This document shows, one piece after another, positions 46,580-55,792 of a stretch of 64,000 nucleotides of DNA; position 1 is the first letter of the stretch, and every line of letters starts with the position of its first letter. A model generated the notes under the pieces. The model was not told the DNA's origin. It saw only the letters and a program-made list of their open reading frames with translations, and searched no databases. Source of the stretch: Flavobacterium album (GTDB lineage: Bacteria; Bacteroidota; Bacteroidia; Flavobacteriales; Flavobacteriaceae); contig NZ_CP029186.1 in assembly GCF_003096035.1 (NCBI RefSeq), forward strand, positions 3,268,001-3,332,000, given 5' to 3'. The position numbers and the translations under genes are program-made.

Positions 46580-49336
46580 TTAGCCTTTTATTTTATATTC
46601 TTTAGGAGAAACACCAAATTTATTCTTAAATGCTGTAGAAAAATAATTGGGCGATGAGAAGCCCAGCGAATAAGCTATCTCACTGATATTCATGTCGGCC
46701 TCACGCAGCATTGTAGCAGCTTTCTCCAGGCGGATGTTATTAATATGGTCGCTTATGCTCATACCTAATATAGCCTTTACTTTACGGTACAATTGTACGC
46801 GTGATACATGGAGCTTGTCTGCCAGCTCTTCTACAGAGAATTTTGGATTATCCATATTTTCCATGATATGGGTATTCATGCGCGAAATAAAATCCTGTTC
46901 TAAAGTACCGAATTTAGATTCCGGCTCCACACGATAAATATTGTTGGTATAATAATAGCGTAATTTTTCGCGGTTAAAAAGCAGGCTGGTGAGCGACTGG
47001 CGCAAAACAGACAGGCTGAACGGTTTTGCCAGGTATTGGTCAACACCGGCCTGCATACCCTGTATAACCGACTCTTTATTGCTTTGCGCACTAAGTATAA
47101 TAATGGGAATATGAGAAGTGCGCAGGTCTTTTTTTAAGATCCTGCTTATTTCAAAGCCATCTGTCCCTACAAGGTTAATATCGCAAATAATTATATCCGG
47201 CACCAGCTCCAAAGCCAAAGTTACAGCGTTGCTGCCGTCTGAAGTATGCACGTCATATTCTGCCGAAAGCTTGCTGCTTAAAAAGTTTACCAGGTCAGGA
47301 TGGTCTTCTATTACCAGCAATGTATATTTCTCCAGGCCGGGAGTTAAGACGTTAATTTCCGGCAGGTGCTCAAATTCAGGGTCATCCTGAAGTAACGATG
47401 TGTTGTATTCTGTAGTAGTTGTGGCGCTATTTATTTCTGCCTGCAGCAGGTGTTCCCTGCCCTTATTAATCGTAATTACAAATTCGGTACCCTGCCGGGA
47501 CCTTACTTCTATAGTTCCTTTGTGAAGCGCTATAAATTCTTTAGAAAGGTTCAGCCCTATTCCGCTGCTGTTCTTACTGTTATTCGATGCCCGGAAAAAA
47601 GGATCGAACACCATATTTATCTCTTTTTCAGGAATTCCTATACCGCTGTCTTTAAACAGGATCTTCAGGGTGTTATCTGCTCCATCTTTAATAGTTATGG
47701 TTATCTTACCATTATCCGGAGTAAATTTAAAAGCGTTAGACAGCAGGTTAAAATATACCTTATCCATAATGCTGTTATCTATATAAACTTCTGTATCCTT
47801 ATGGTCGGCAACAAGGCGGAAGTCAATATTCCTTCGGGCTGCTTCGCCTTTAAAGTTGGCCATCACCTGGCTGGTAAAAGAGTAGATGTTGGTTTTAGAG
47901 GCCCTTAAGTTAAATTTTCGCTCTTCTATTTTCCTGAAATCAAGCAATTGGTTTATAAGGCGCAGCAGGCGATGGGAGTTGCTGTATATCAGTTTTAGCT
48001 CATCCATAATGCGGGTACCCTTTATCTTATCGTTTTCTATAAGCGATTCGGCATAGCTTAATATCAGCGTTATAGGTGTTTTAAACTCGTGCGACAACCC
48101 TGTAAAAAAACTTAGCTTTGCTTCATTGCTGCGTTGTGCCGCAGCGGCCATTACTTCGATCTCATTTTTTTGGTCGGTAACGGTACTGTTGATCCGCTCC
48201 AGCTGCCGTTTTTTGCGTGAAATGGAAATAGTACTGTAAATGCTGTATACGGCAAGGCTGAGTATGATCATAAGGAATAAAGTAAGCAGTCGCACCAGGC
48301 TATGCTGCGATGCATATTCCCGCTCCTGTTCGCTTATGTTCTCAAGCTGTTGTTTTATAACCGTTTGCTGCTGGTCTACCTTATCCAACTGGCTCTTAAT
48401 GATCTCTGCATTTATTTTATCTATAACGATCGTATTCAGAAGGTTATTTTTAGTAATGGGTTCCTTGTTGTATATTTTCAGGGCAAGCCTCAGTGCTTCG
48501 TTACCCCCTGTAGGGTAAAGTATGGAAGCCTGCAAAATCCCTTTCTTAACCAGTTCTATCCCACCATTAGGGGTATTAAGGGCATCTACCCCCACAAATT
48601 TTATCTTATTCTCCAGGCCAAGTTCCTGTGCAGTTTCCCACGCACCCAGTGCCATACGGTCATTCTGCGCAAAAATGTATTCAATGTCCGGGTCGCTTTG
48701 CAATAGCTTTTTTAGCTGTGGCTTTACCGATCTGCTTTCCCAGTCACCATTTATAACGCTTACCAGCTTCATTTGGGGATGCTGGTCTATTATTTGAGAA
48801 AAACCCAATCCGCGCTCATAAGCCGGTGACGACGTTTTAAGCCCTGTTATTTCTATTATCTTTCCATTGCCATTGCTGTTAGAAACAATATATTTTGCGG
48901 CAATGCGGCCTACCTCTATGTTATCGGCACCTATGTAGGCGGTATACTCTTCGCTGTTTATCTTGCGGTCTACCATAATTACCGGAATGCCTTTTTTTAC
49001 CGATTTTTCTACAATAGCGGTAAGCGGCTTTGCCTCAATAGGCGATACGATTATAACATCTGTGCCAAGGTCGATGAACTTTTCAATATCCTTTATCTGT
49101 TGCTGCACATCGTTATTGGCATCCTTAATTTCTAAATTTACTTCGGGGTGCAGCGATGCTTCTATCACCATGCTCTTGTTTAACTGGCGTCTCCAGTCAT
49201 CGGTGTTCATTCCTTGGGAAAAGCCGATCTTAACTACTGTGCCATCATTAGGTTTGGCACAGGAAAAGGTTAACAGCAATGCAAATGCTGCAATAAGGAG
49301 GTATTTTATACGGGACAAAAAACACGTAGTTTTCAT
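46580..49336 (-). CDS. Hybrid two-component system with periplasmic sugar-binding sensor
   Basis: This 918-residue HTCS has an N-terminal lipoprotein-like or signal segment (LLTFSCAKP), then a type I periplasmic-binding-protein domain (residues ~30-310, IGFSQGMNTDDW...DVIIVSP), a membrane helix near 360, and a histidine kinase core (SHEFKTP; DSGIGIP). A receiver (ICDIN phospho-Asp) and a C-terminal AraC domain (GFSSPNYFSTAFKNKFGVSP) follow. In B. thetaiotaomicron BT1754, this same architecture senses free fructose. Here it lies directly upstream of a fructan operon and should do likewise. One polypeptide spans sensing and DNA binding. Confidence 0.95.
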   Translation of the reverse strand: MKTTCFLSRIKYLLIAAFALLLTFSCAKPNDGTVVKIGFSQGMNTDDWRRQLNKSMVIEASLHPEVNLEIKDANNDVQQQIKDIEKFIDLGTDVIIVSPIEAKPLTAIVEKSVKKGIPVIMVDRKINSEEYTAYIGADNIEVGRIAAKYIVSNSNGNGKIIEITGLKTSSPAYERGLGFSQIIDQHPQMKLVSVINGDWESRSVKPQLKKLLQSDPDIEYIFAQNDRMALGAWETAQELGLENKIKFVGVDALNTPNGGIELVKKGILQASILYPTGGNEALRLALKIYNKEPITKNNLLNTIVIDKINAEIIKSQLDKVDQQQTVIKQQLENISEQEREYASQHSLVRLLTLFLMIILSLAVYSIYSTISISRKKRQLERINSTVTDQKNEIEVMAAAAQRSNEAKLSFFTGLSHEFKTPITLILSYAESLIENDKIKGTRIMDELKLIYSNSHRLLRLINQLLDFRKIEERKFNLRASKTNIYSFTSQVMANFKGEAARRNIDFRLVADHKDTEVYIDNSIMDKVYFNLLSNAFKFTPDNGKITITIKDGADNTLKILFKDSGIGIPEKEINMVFDPFFRASNNSKNSSGIGLNLSKEFIALHKGTIEVRSRQGTEFVITINKGREHLLQAEINSATTTTEYNTSLLQDDPEFEHLPEINVLTPGLEKYTLLVIEDHPDLVNFLSSKLSAEYDVHTSDGSNAVTLALELVPDIIICDINLVGTDGFEISRILKKDLRTSHIPIIILSAQSNKESVIQGMQAGVDQYLAKPFSLSVLRQSLTSLLFNREKLRYYYTNNIYRVEPESKFGTLEQDFISRMNTHIMENMDNPKFSVEELADKLHVSRVQLYRKVKAILGMSISDHINNIRLEKAATMLREADMNISEIAYSLGFSSPNYFSTAFKNKFGVSPKEYKIKG

Positions 49337-49816
49337 TCGGTTATTAGTCTATAAATAGGTGGGTTCTGTGGCGCGTCCGGACTGTACGAATTTAAAGGAA
49401 TTTGCCATATGTTATATATTGGTGTAAGGTGCAAGTTAAGCTAAAATAATATGTATGTCAAAATCCATCGTCTGCTAATTAAGTAAAAAAATAAAGGATT
49501 GACAATTTAAACGTTATTTAATTCTCTAATATTCAAAAACGCAAGTATCATTTTTATAAGGGCCGGTAACAAAATCGATACTATTTCGTTTTCGTGAATT
49601 TCAAAAAACAATATAATCCAATAAAAAACAACAACTTACATTTATTAGAGAATGTAATAAGGTGCATGATATTTAATTGTAACAAAATTAAAAAAGTATA
49701 CAGCTTTTAACTGATACTTTAGTAAGCGATCCTGAGTTGCGCAACGGATGTTAAACTACAACGTTTACACGTGCATAAAAGATCCTGATCACTTAACCAA
49801 TATAATCTTTACAATT
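49337..49816. other. Divergent intergenic region with short AT repeats
   Basis: These 480 bp separate the leftward sensor from the rightward SusE/F-like gene. No RNA gene or strong TAnnTTTG box is obvious. The region is AT-rich and probably holds promoters for both flanking genes. Confidence 0.4.
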
Positions 49817-51016
49817 ATGAAAAAACTATTACTTACTTTTCTGCTTTTTATAGCAGGTACAACAATGATGTTTGCGCAATTTCCCAGTGTGGGTATCTTA
49901 GGGGCGGCTACTCCTCTTGGATGGAGTGGCAATCAGCCGGATATCGCGATGGCTACTAATGATGGCGTTACGTACACCCTTAACAACATTAGCCTTTATA
50001 CCGGTGGGTTGAAATTTCGTCAGGACAACAGCTGGCCGCTAAACTGGGGAAATACGGCGTGGCCAAGCGGCACCGGCGTTCAGGACCAGGGCGGTATGGA
50101 CGTGCCGGTGGTTGTGGGTGTGTACGATATTACGTTTAACCTTACTACCAAAGAATATAGTTTTGTGTATAAGTTCCCGGTAATAGGCATCCGCGGGAAC
50201 GCCACATCGGTAGACTGGGGAAGCGCGGATGGCGATATACTTCTTTCTACCACCGATGGTGTTACCTACACACGCAACAACTTTACACTGGATAACGGAG
50301 GCCTTAAATTCCGCCAGGACAATGACTGGCCTAATAACTGGGGCGGCGCGACATGGCCATCGGGTACCGGTATCTTTAACCAGGATGGTGTCGATGTTCA
50401 GGCACAGGCCGGAAGTTACAATATTACTTTTAACCGCACTACACTTGAGTATAATTTTGAACAGGTGTTTATAAGCATCGGTATGATAGGCAGCGCCACA
50501 ACCGCAGGCTGGGATGGCCCGGACATTGATATGGAGACTGCTGACGGAATTACCTATACCCTGAACAATTATGCACTAACCACAGGCGGACTAAAATTTC
50601 GTGAAAATGACGAATGGCCCAACAACTGGGGTGGTACCGACTGGCCTTCGGGCGTAGGGATATTTGATCAGGGCGGGGTAGATATACCTGTACAGGCAGG
50701 AACTTACAATATTACTTTCAACCATGTAAGCAAAGTGTATAATTTCGAGAATTCCGAAACAGCAGGTTATACGGAATTTAATTCCAACGGTATTACCATA
50801 TTCCCCAATCCGGCAAAAGAGGTAATTAACATAGGCAGTACAAATGAGCAATTATCCAACATAACTATATTAGATGTGACAGGTAAGATAGCAGCCAGCT
50901 TCACTGCAAATGCTACAAATGCCGCATTGGATATTTCAGCCTTATCTGCTAGTATTTATTTTGTACAGATCTCGACTGAAAAAAACGTCCATACAGCAAA
51001 GTTCGTAAAAAATTGA
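49817..51016 (+). CDS. Type IX-secreted protein with three SusE/F-like repeats
   Basis: The ATG at 49817 begins a clear signal peptide (LLLTFLLFIAGTTMMFA); the longer frame adds an unlikely 23 residues. Three ~105-residue repeats follow, each containing GGLKFRQDNxWPNNWG, WPSGTG and DVPVQAGTYNITFN. This resembles the starch-binding modules of SusE/SusF (KFRANxDW). The C-terminus (ITIFPNPAKEVINI ... IYFVQISTEKNVHTAKFVKN) is a type A T9SS sorting domain. It is likely a surface glycan-binding accessory of the adjacent fructan locus, although regulation is unproven and the ligand is unknown. Confidence 0.85.
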   Translation: MKKLLLTFLLFIAGTTMMFAQFPSVGILGAATPLGWSGNQPDIAMATNDGVTYTLNNISLYTGGLKFRQDNSWPLNWGNTAWPSGTGVQDQGGMDVPVVVGVYDITFNLTTKEYSFVYKFPVIGIRGNATSVDWGSADGDILLSTTDGVTYTRNNFTLDNGGLKFRQDNDWPNNWGGATWPSGTGIFNQDGVDVQAQAGSYNITFNRTTLEYNFEQVFISIGMIGSATTAGWDGPDIDMETADGITYTLNNYALTTGGLKFRENDEWPNNWGGTDWPSGVGIFDQGGVDIPVQAGTYNITFNHVSKVYNFENSETAGYTEFNSNGITIFPNPAKEVINIGSTNEQLSNITILDVTGKIAASFTANATNAALDISALSASIYFVQISTEKNVHTAKFVKN

Positions 51017-51043
51017 TATATTAATTTACCGTCTATTTAAACT

Positions 51044-51086
51044 AAAAAAATACCTCTATCCTGCGTTGGAGTGGGGGTATTTTTTT
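51044..51086 (+). terminator. Terminator after SusE/F-like gene
   Basis: An 11-bp stem (AAAAAAATACC with GGTATTTTTTT) closes a loop of 21 bases, starting 28 bp after the stop. Flanking A and T runs permit termination both ways. Confidence 0.75.
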
Positions 51087-51287
51087 GCATAATTATCAGT
51101 TGTCCTTTAGCCTGGCACAGTAATAAAACCAAGTTCCACCTTTTATACCTCTCCTATGGCTCTATTTCTTCGCAATAATGGACTCAACTTATCACATGCT
51201 TTAAAATTAGAAAGTTTCTTGTCTAATAAAATATTGCCAGTGCTTTGTAACCATTCAGAAGTTAAAGATGTTTTGAATCCCCAACAA

Positions 51288-51403
51288 GACAAATAAACCG
51301 CTACATTTGAAACATAGATAAAATATCTTAATACATCCCCTTAAAGTAAGCCAATTTCTTTAAATCCTGCATAAAATGGTTTGGAATTTTACACTTAGGG
51401 TCA
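51288..51403. repeat. 116-bp imperfect direct repeat, right copy
   Basis: This matches 34251-34365 in the same orientation with an identical 40-bp core at 51350-51389. On the minus strand the frame reads LSSDPKCKIPNHFMQDLKK then LAYFKGMY and a stop. That looks like the authentic C-terminus of a lost gene, whereas the left copy reads past it. Confidence 0.65.
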
Positions 51404-51471
51404 CTACTCAGGACAACTTTAATAAGTTATTAGAAAGTCGCAAAAATGTCCTTAAATTTCGTTTGAAGTTA

Positions 51472-51668
51472 TATCTTTGCATTGTATAACCGCTATCATG
51501 CGTGTACAAATGTCTAATTAACAAACTAATGGTTTGTTTGTGATGTTTATCGATATTTCGATAAATGCTGTACCCTATCTGTACCTAAACACATTGAAAT
51601 TCAGCAAGATAAAGGCTTTCTAATTTCTGCATTGGTAAATAGCAGCTGCAAACCATCGCAAACAAATA
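51472..51668 (+). repeat. Relic of the integrase leader region
   Basis: Blocks of this sequence match the leader at 27178-27380. TATCTTTG occurs at 51472-51479, GTTTGTTTGTGATGTTTATCG near 51534, a diverged 29-bp repeat at 51560, TTCTGCATTGGTAAATAGCAG near 51625, and CATCGCAAACAAA near 51655. The order and spacing are kept. No integrase follows, so this may be an attachment-site relic or the stump of a related element. Confidence 0.6.
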
Positions 51669-51748
51669 CCAATAAAAAAAATATCGTGTTCTTTGTAATC
51701 GGTTTGAACGCAATCCTCTATTGTCGAAAGCCCGTTTAGATAAGAATA

Positions 51749-51877
51749 AATAAACCTGGCTTTGCCATTAGGCGCAATAACCCTTGTATCTTCAGCAGGA
51801 ACGCCGAAGTCGCTTTAAAAGATCCAGAATGTATCTATGAAGGGCTGAAGCCCGGGATGTGGGACTATGCGCTTTAA
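51749..51877 (+). other. Coding-like remnant without a start
   Basis: A frame of 42 codons ending at TAA (51875-51877) reads KPGFAIRRNNP, ALKDPECIYEGLKPGMWDYAL. The composition is protein-like but there is no start, no family match I recognise and no upstream continuation. It is probably debris of a deleted gene. Confidence 0.25.
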
Positions 51878-52093
51878 GATCATTCTTGTCAATTGATTCG
51901 CGACAGGTTAACCACCTATATAGATTTATTAAAATTAATGACCGAATTCACCCAGAACTCGAAATTCTCCTCGTCAACATACAGCCAACAGCGATTTTCC
52001 CTCCCAGGCATTATCAAAGGAGTGCATTTTGTCTAAGGAAAAATTCAGTTATAACCAACATTTATAATAAATAATGCCATACTATTAGAGTTA

Positions 52094-52840
52094 TCATTGC
52101 TGTAGCCATTTTTTAAACCTTGGGACCTTGAGCCTGCTTACAATCACATTATACTCAATTGAAATGGTAAGGTTAAGTACAACCTTTCTGCTCTCAAGGG
52201 CTTCAAAGGATTTTATCGCTTTTTTGTTGATGAGCATCTTACGGTTTATTCTGAAAAAATCTCCTGGATCACATACAGAGTCTATATATTCGAGATTCTT
52301 GTATAGTGGGGACTTTTCATTTTTAAAAGTATACAGATAAACAGTTTCAAATTCGATACAAAACGCAGCAATTTCTTCGACACTTTTAATAATAGTTCGT
52401 CCACGGTACTGCGTAAGGAAATTTTGCTGATAAGCTGTCGGCAACTCATTTTCCATCTGGAGAGGCCGGGTTTTAATTGTCTGCAAAAAAAGCTTTTTAT
52501 ACTTATCCAGCGAAGCAGCAATTTCTTCTGCCCTAAAAGGCTTTAAAATATAATTAATACCATTGTTTTGTATGGCCTGAAGGCTGAATTCATCATAGGC
52601 AGTACAAAAGATAACCGGTATGGTGATATCTACATGCTTAAATATCTCAAAACTTTTTCCGTCGGAAAGCTGTATATCAAAAAACAAAAGGTCAATACGG
52701 GTACTGTTACAGGCCAGGTAAGCAACAGCCTCAGCTATCGATTCTAAATGCTGTATAACTGTAAAACCTTCATTGCTTTCTATAATTTCATGCAACAACC
52801 TGGCCGTGTGCTGCTCATCTTCAACAATTACAACATTCAT
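52094..52840 (-). CDS. LytTR-family response regulator
   Basis: This 248-residue protein has an N-terminal receiver domain (EDEQHTAR acidic pocket, FFDIQL phospho-Asp, Lys in YILKPF) and a C-terminal LytTR DNA-binding domain (residues ~150-248, EIAAFCIEFETVYLYT ... FFRINRKMLINKKAI). It overlaps the sensor kinase gene by ATGA. It should regulate the efflux operon upstream of it and possibly other envelope genes. It is the last gene of the leftward unit; no terminator is visible after it. Confidence 0.93.
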   Translation of the reverse strand: MNVVIVEDEQHTARLLHEIIESNEGFTVIQHLESIAEAVAYLACNSTRIDLLFFDIQLSDGKSFEIFKHVDITIPVIFCTAYDEFSLQAIQNNGINYILKPFRAEEIAASLDKYKKLFLQTIKTRPLQMENELPTAYQQNFLTQYRGRTIIKSVEEIAAFCIEFETVYLYTFKNEKSPLYKNLEYIDSVCDPGDFFRINRKMLINKKAIKSFEALESRKVVLNLTISIEYNVIVSRLKVPRFKKWLQQ

Positions 52841-53816
52841 ATTTTAATAAGTTTAAGTTTTACGCAAAAAACATTTTCATTTTGTGTAAAACACATACCA
52901 TTTTCTATACCCAGTAAATCATAGCGCCTTTTAAGATTTCCCAGTCCATACCCCGACGGTTCCTTATTTTCCATCTTTGGGTTAATATTATTCTCAACAT
53001 TTATATAACCATCTGCAGATGTGTAAACATTAATCAGTAAAGGTACTTTGCTGCTCATAGCATTATGCTTAAAACAATTTTCTGCTAAAAGCTGTAAGGA
53101 TAAAGTGGGCAAAAACCAATTTTGAAAAGCATCATCAATCATCAGCTTCATGTGCACACCGGATTCATTACGGCTTTTCATCAGGAATAAAAATGCCTCC
53201 AGGACTTTTAGCTCTTCAGATAAGGTAAGCGTAGTATTTTCATTATATTTAAGGGCCTGCCTGTAAAAATCGGCGAGGTTTAGTATAAATTCTTCTGATT
53301 GTGGATGGTTACTGTGTACCATCCCCCTGAGAGTGTTAAGCGAATTGAACAAAAAATGGGGGTCTACCTTGCTGCGAAGCGCTTCAAGCTGCACACGGTA
53401 ATTTTCTGTTTGTACCTGCTCTTTTTCAAGTTCCAGCCTTACTACTTTTCTATTAGTGCGCAAAGCATATTGAATTATAGTAAAAGGGATGATTGCTAAA
53501 AAGGATTTGTACACAAACAACCATTTTACCGGCCTGTTTCTAAAAAAGGAAAGAATGAAAAAATATTATATATAACTATAAAAAAGATTGCGCAACCGAG
53601 AACTATTTTAAGCCATTTATAGGTTTGGGCCTTGGTATTGATAAAATACAAAAGGTGCCAAAGCAGGTAAAGCATTACAGAAATAACCGTCCAGCGTAAT
53701 ATCGTGTCGATGTTTATATTAGCGGATTCTATGTATTCATGCGATGTAATGTAATTTAATACCGGAAACAGCAGGCATAATACAATAGGTAAAATTTTTT
53801 CTAATGGCAGTTTCAT
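52837..53816 (-). pseudogene. LytS-like sensor histidine kinase split by a frameshift
   Basis: The upstream piece (53816-53526, 96 residues) holds the membrane helices (LPIVLCLLFPVLNY, WTVISVMLYLLWHLLYFI, LGCAIFFIVIYNIF). The downstream piece, read from before 53520, continues in another frame with LAIIPFTIIQYAL and the kinase core (PHFLFNSLNTLRGM with the phospho-His; GYGLGNLKRRYDLLG ATP lid). In family members these are one protein of about 325-350 residues. The break is next to a six-base A-run at 53542-53547 on the plus strand, so a homopolymer error or a phase-variable tract is possible. If real, the sensor is uncoupled from its membrane part. Confidence 0.75.
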
Positions 53817-53855
53817 AAGCAGATAATTACCGCAAAGCTAACAAATTAAGACACA

Positions 53856-54539
53856 TTACTTTTGCTGCTGGCTCACAATTCTCCCATCCATCATGTCAAT
53901 GATCCTGTCGCAACTAGCGGCAAATTCATCATCGTGGGTAACGGCAATAATAGTTTGCCCGCGATCTTTCGCAAGCTGCCTGAAAATCTCAAATACTACT
54001 TTTGTGTTTTTAGAGTCCAGGTTGCCTGTAGGTTCATCGCCCATGATAATGGAAGGGTCGTTAATAAGTGCCCGGGCAATGGCAACACGCTGCTGCTGCC
54101 CACCCGATATTTTACTGGCAGGCTTATCTTCCTGGCCTTTAATATCCAGCATTTCCAGCAGGCCCATGGCCTTTTCACGAATTTCTTCTACCGGTTTCTT
54201 TTTTAGCTTAAGAGCCGGAAGCATTACGTTATCTAATACCGAAAATTCGGGTAATAGGTAATGAAACTGAAAAACGAATCCGATATGCTCGTTGCGGAAC
54301 GGTGCCAGCTTATTTTGCTTTAGCCCGGTAAGTGTAGTGCCATTTATCGCTATTGTGCCTTCATACTCGGTATCCATCGTAGAAAGCAGGTACAGTAATG
54401 TTGATTTCCCACTGCCCGATTTACCCGTTATAGCTACAAATTCGCCGGGGTTTACATCAAAATTAATGTCTTTAAGTACCTGGAACTTTACAGGCTCTAC
54501 AAAATACTTGTTTATATTTTTAGCAGAAAGTGCATACAT
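53856..54539 (-). CDS. ABC transporter ATPase, MacB/LolD type
   Basis: This 227-residue ATPase has Walker A GKSGSGKSTLL, the signature SGGQQQRVAIARAL, Walker B IIMGDEPTGNLD and the switch His in VTHDDEFA. It is of the LolD/MacB class that partners with FtsX-like permeases. It follows the permease gene by 11 bp and with it forms a mechanotransmission pump. Together with the adaptor and TolC of this operon it should drive export across both membranes. Confidence 0.94.
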   Translation of the reverse strand: MYALSAKNINKYFVEPVKFQVLKDINFDVNPGEFVAITGKSGSGKSTLLYLLSTMDTEYEGTIAINGTTLTGLKQNKLAPFRNEHIGFVFQFHYLLPEFSVLDNVMLPALKLKKKPVEEIREKAMGLLEMLDIKGQEDKPASKISGGQQQRVAIARALINDPSIIMGDEPTGNLDSKNTKVVFEIFRQLAKDRGQTIIAVTHDDEFAASCDRIIDMMDGRIVSQQQK

Positions 54540-54550
54540 AACTAAAAAAT

Positions 54551-55792
54551 TTATCCTCTTAAAATTTCTACAGGGTCTATTTGAGATGCCTTTTTCGCAG
54601 GCAGGTAACCGGCCACAAAGGTTACCATGAGGCCAAAAAGCATGGCCAGGATATAATCGGAGGCATTGTATGAAATAGGCAATGATGTAAAGGAAGCAAT
54701 CCGGAACGGAATACGGTCTACAACGGCGGATATGCCATAACCCAGCAATAAGCCTAATACCCCGCCTATTAGCCCGATAATTACAGATTGTGTCAGGAAT
54801 ATCTGTATGATGTCTTTACCATCAAAGCCCATGGCTTTTAATATCGCTATCTCGCGTATTTTTTCGTTCACGGTCATGTTCATGATATTATATATACCAA
54901 AACCCGCTACTATGAGTATGGTTAAGGAAACCGCAACAGCTATTATATCCCTCAGCGTATTGGCCGACTCAAGCTGGCTGTTTCCTTCCTGCCACGCCTC
55001 GGTTTTGAAAGATATGTTGTCCCGCACCCTGTCGGCAATTTTTCTTGCATCGTTATAATCATTTACATTGGCCAGGACATCGGTGGCATAGCTACGATTC
55101 TTGTTTAAAAGTTGTCTTGCCGTGTGTATCGATATCAATGCTTTAGATTTATCTACACTGCCCGAGCCGGTTTCCAGGATACCTACCACACGGAATATTT
55201 TTGTAACCCCATCAGATGTGGTAAGGGTAATGTTGTCGCCCAATTTAGAGCTCGTTTTATCGGCAAGGCCACTGCCCAGCACAATACCATCCGGGCGCCT
55301 GTCCAGTTCGTTTAGGCTGACCTGGGTAATGTAAGTAGCGGTATTAAACAGAAGGTTTTCATGCTGTACATCAATACCGGAAAGTGTTCCGTTTACTTTA
55401 GTAACCCCATTCCGAAAAAAAACGTTCTGGTTTACCTGCTCTGTTACCGCCACAATGCTTTTGTCTGCTTTAAGGATGTTAACAACATCCTTTGCATTTT
55501 TAATGCCTTCGGTATAACTTATATTTTTGCTGTTGCTTACCCATAATAACGTATCGGCAGATTCAGGCTGGTTTAAAATGGGCTTTGCCTCTCCTGTAAG
55601 GTCGTTATAAACCCTTATATGGGCCATGGTGGTGAAAGTTATTTCGGTTTGGGCACTGTTTACACCATCCATAAAGCTATTCATAAAAATATACATGGAA
55701 ATACCAAAGGTAACGCTCAGCACAGCCACGGCAAGCTGTTTTAAGCGCGAGGTGAGGTGTACCCATGATATTTTGTTGTTTGTATTATTCAT
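54551..55792 (-). CDS. MacB/FtsX-family ABC permease
   Basis: From the ATG at 55792 the protein has 413 residues; the longer frame would add 78 unlikely residues that overlap the upstream gene. There is one N-terminal helix (QLAVAVLSVTFGISMYIF), a periplasmic MacB_PCD domain of about 220 residues, and three C-terminal helices (IAVAVSLTILIVAGFGIYNIM, SVIIGLIGGVLGLLLGYG, LAMLFGLMVTFVAGYL). It ends in the DPVEILRG motif characteristic of the family. Its start overlaps the PagL-like gene by 8 bp. It exports an unknown substrate, such as a peptide, lipid or drug. Confidence 0.92.
   Translation of the reverse strand: MNNTNNKISWVHLTSRLKQLAVAVLSVTFGISMYIFMNSFMDGVNSAQTEITFTTMAHIRVYNDLTGEAKPILNQPESADTLLWVSNSKNISYTEGIKNAKDVVNILKADKSIVAVTEQVNQNVFFRNGVTKVNGTLSGIDVQHENLLFNTATYITQVSLNELDRRPDGIVLGSGLADKTSSKLGDNITLTTSDGVTKIFRVVGILETGSGSVDKSKALISIHTARQLLNKNRSYATDVLANVNDYNDARKIADRVRDNISFKTEAWQEGNSQLESANTLRDIIAVAVSLTILIVAGFGIYNIMNMTVNEKIREIAILKAMGFDGKDIIQIFLTQSVIIGLIGGVLGLLLGYGISAVVDRIPFRIASFTSLPISYNASDYILAMLFGLMVTFVAGYLPAKKASQIDPVEILRG

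Noticed and set aside
34251-51403. Composite transposon carrying the fructan locus
   Set aside because: No transposase or IS terminal inverted repeats are present in or near the repeats, and the repeats look like a gene tail.
51859-52074. A 71-residue ORF before the LytTR gene
   Set aside because: No family features and it overlaps the coding-like debris in another frame.
52837-53520. Intact soluble histidine kinase starting at a TTG
   Set aside because: The frame continues upstream into the membrane part of the family in another frame, so a split gene is the better reading.
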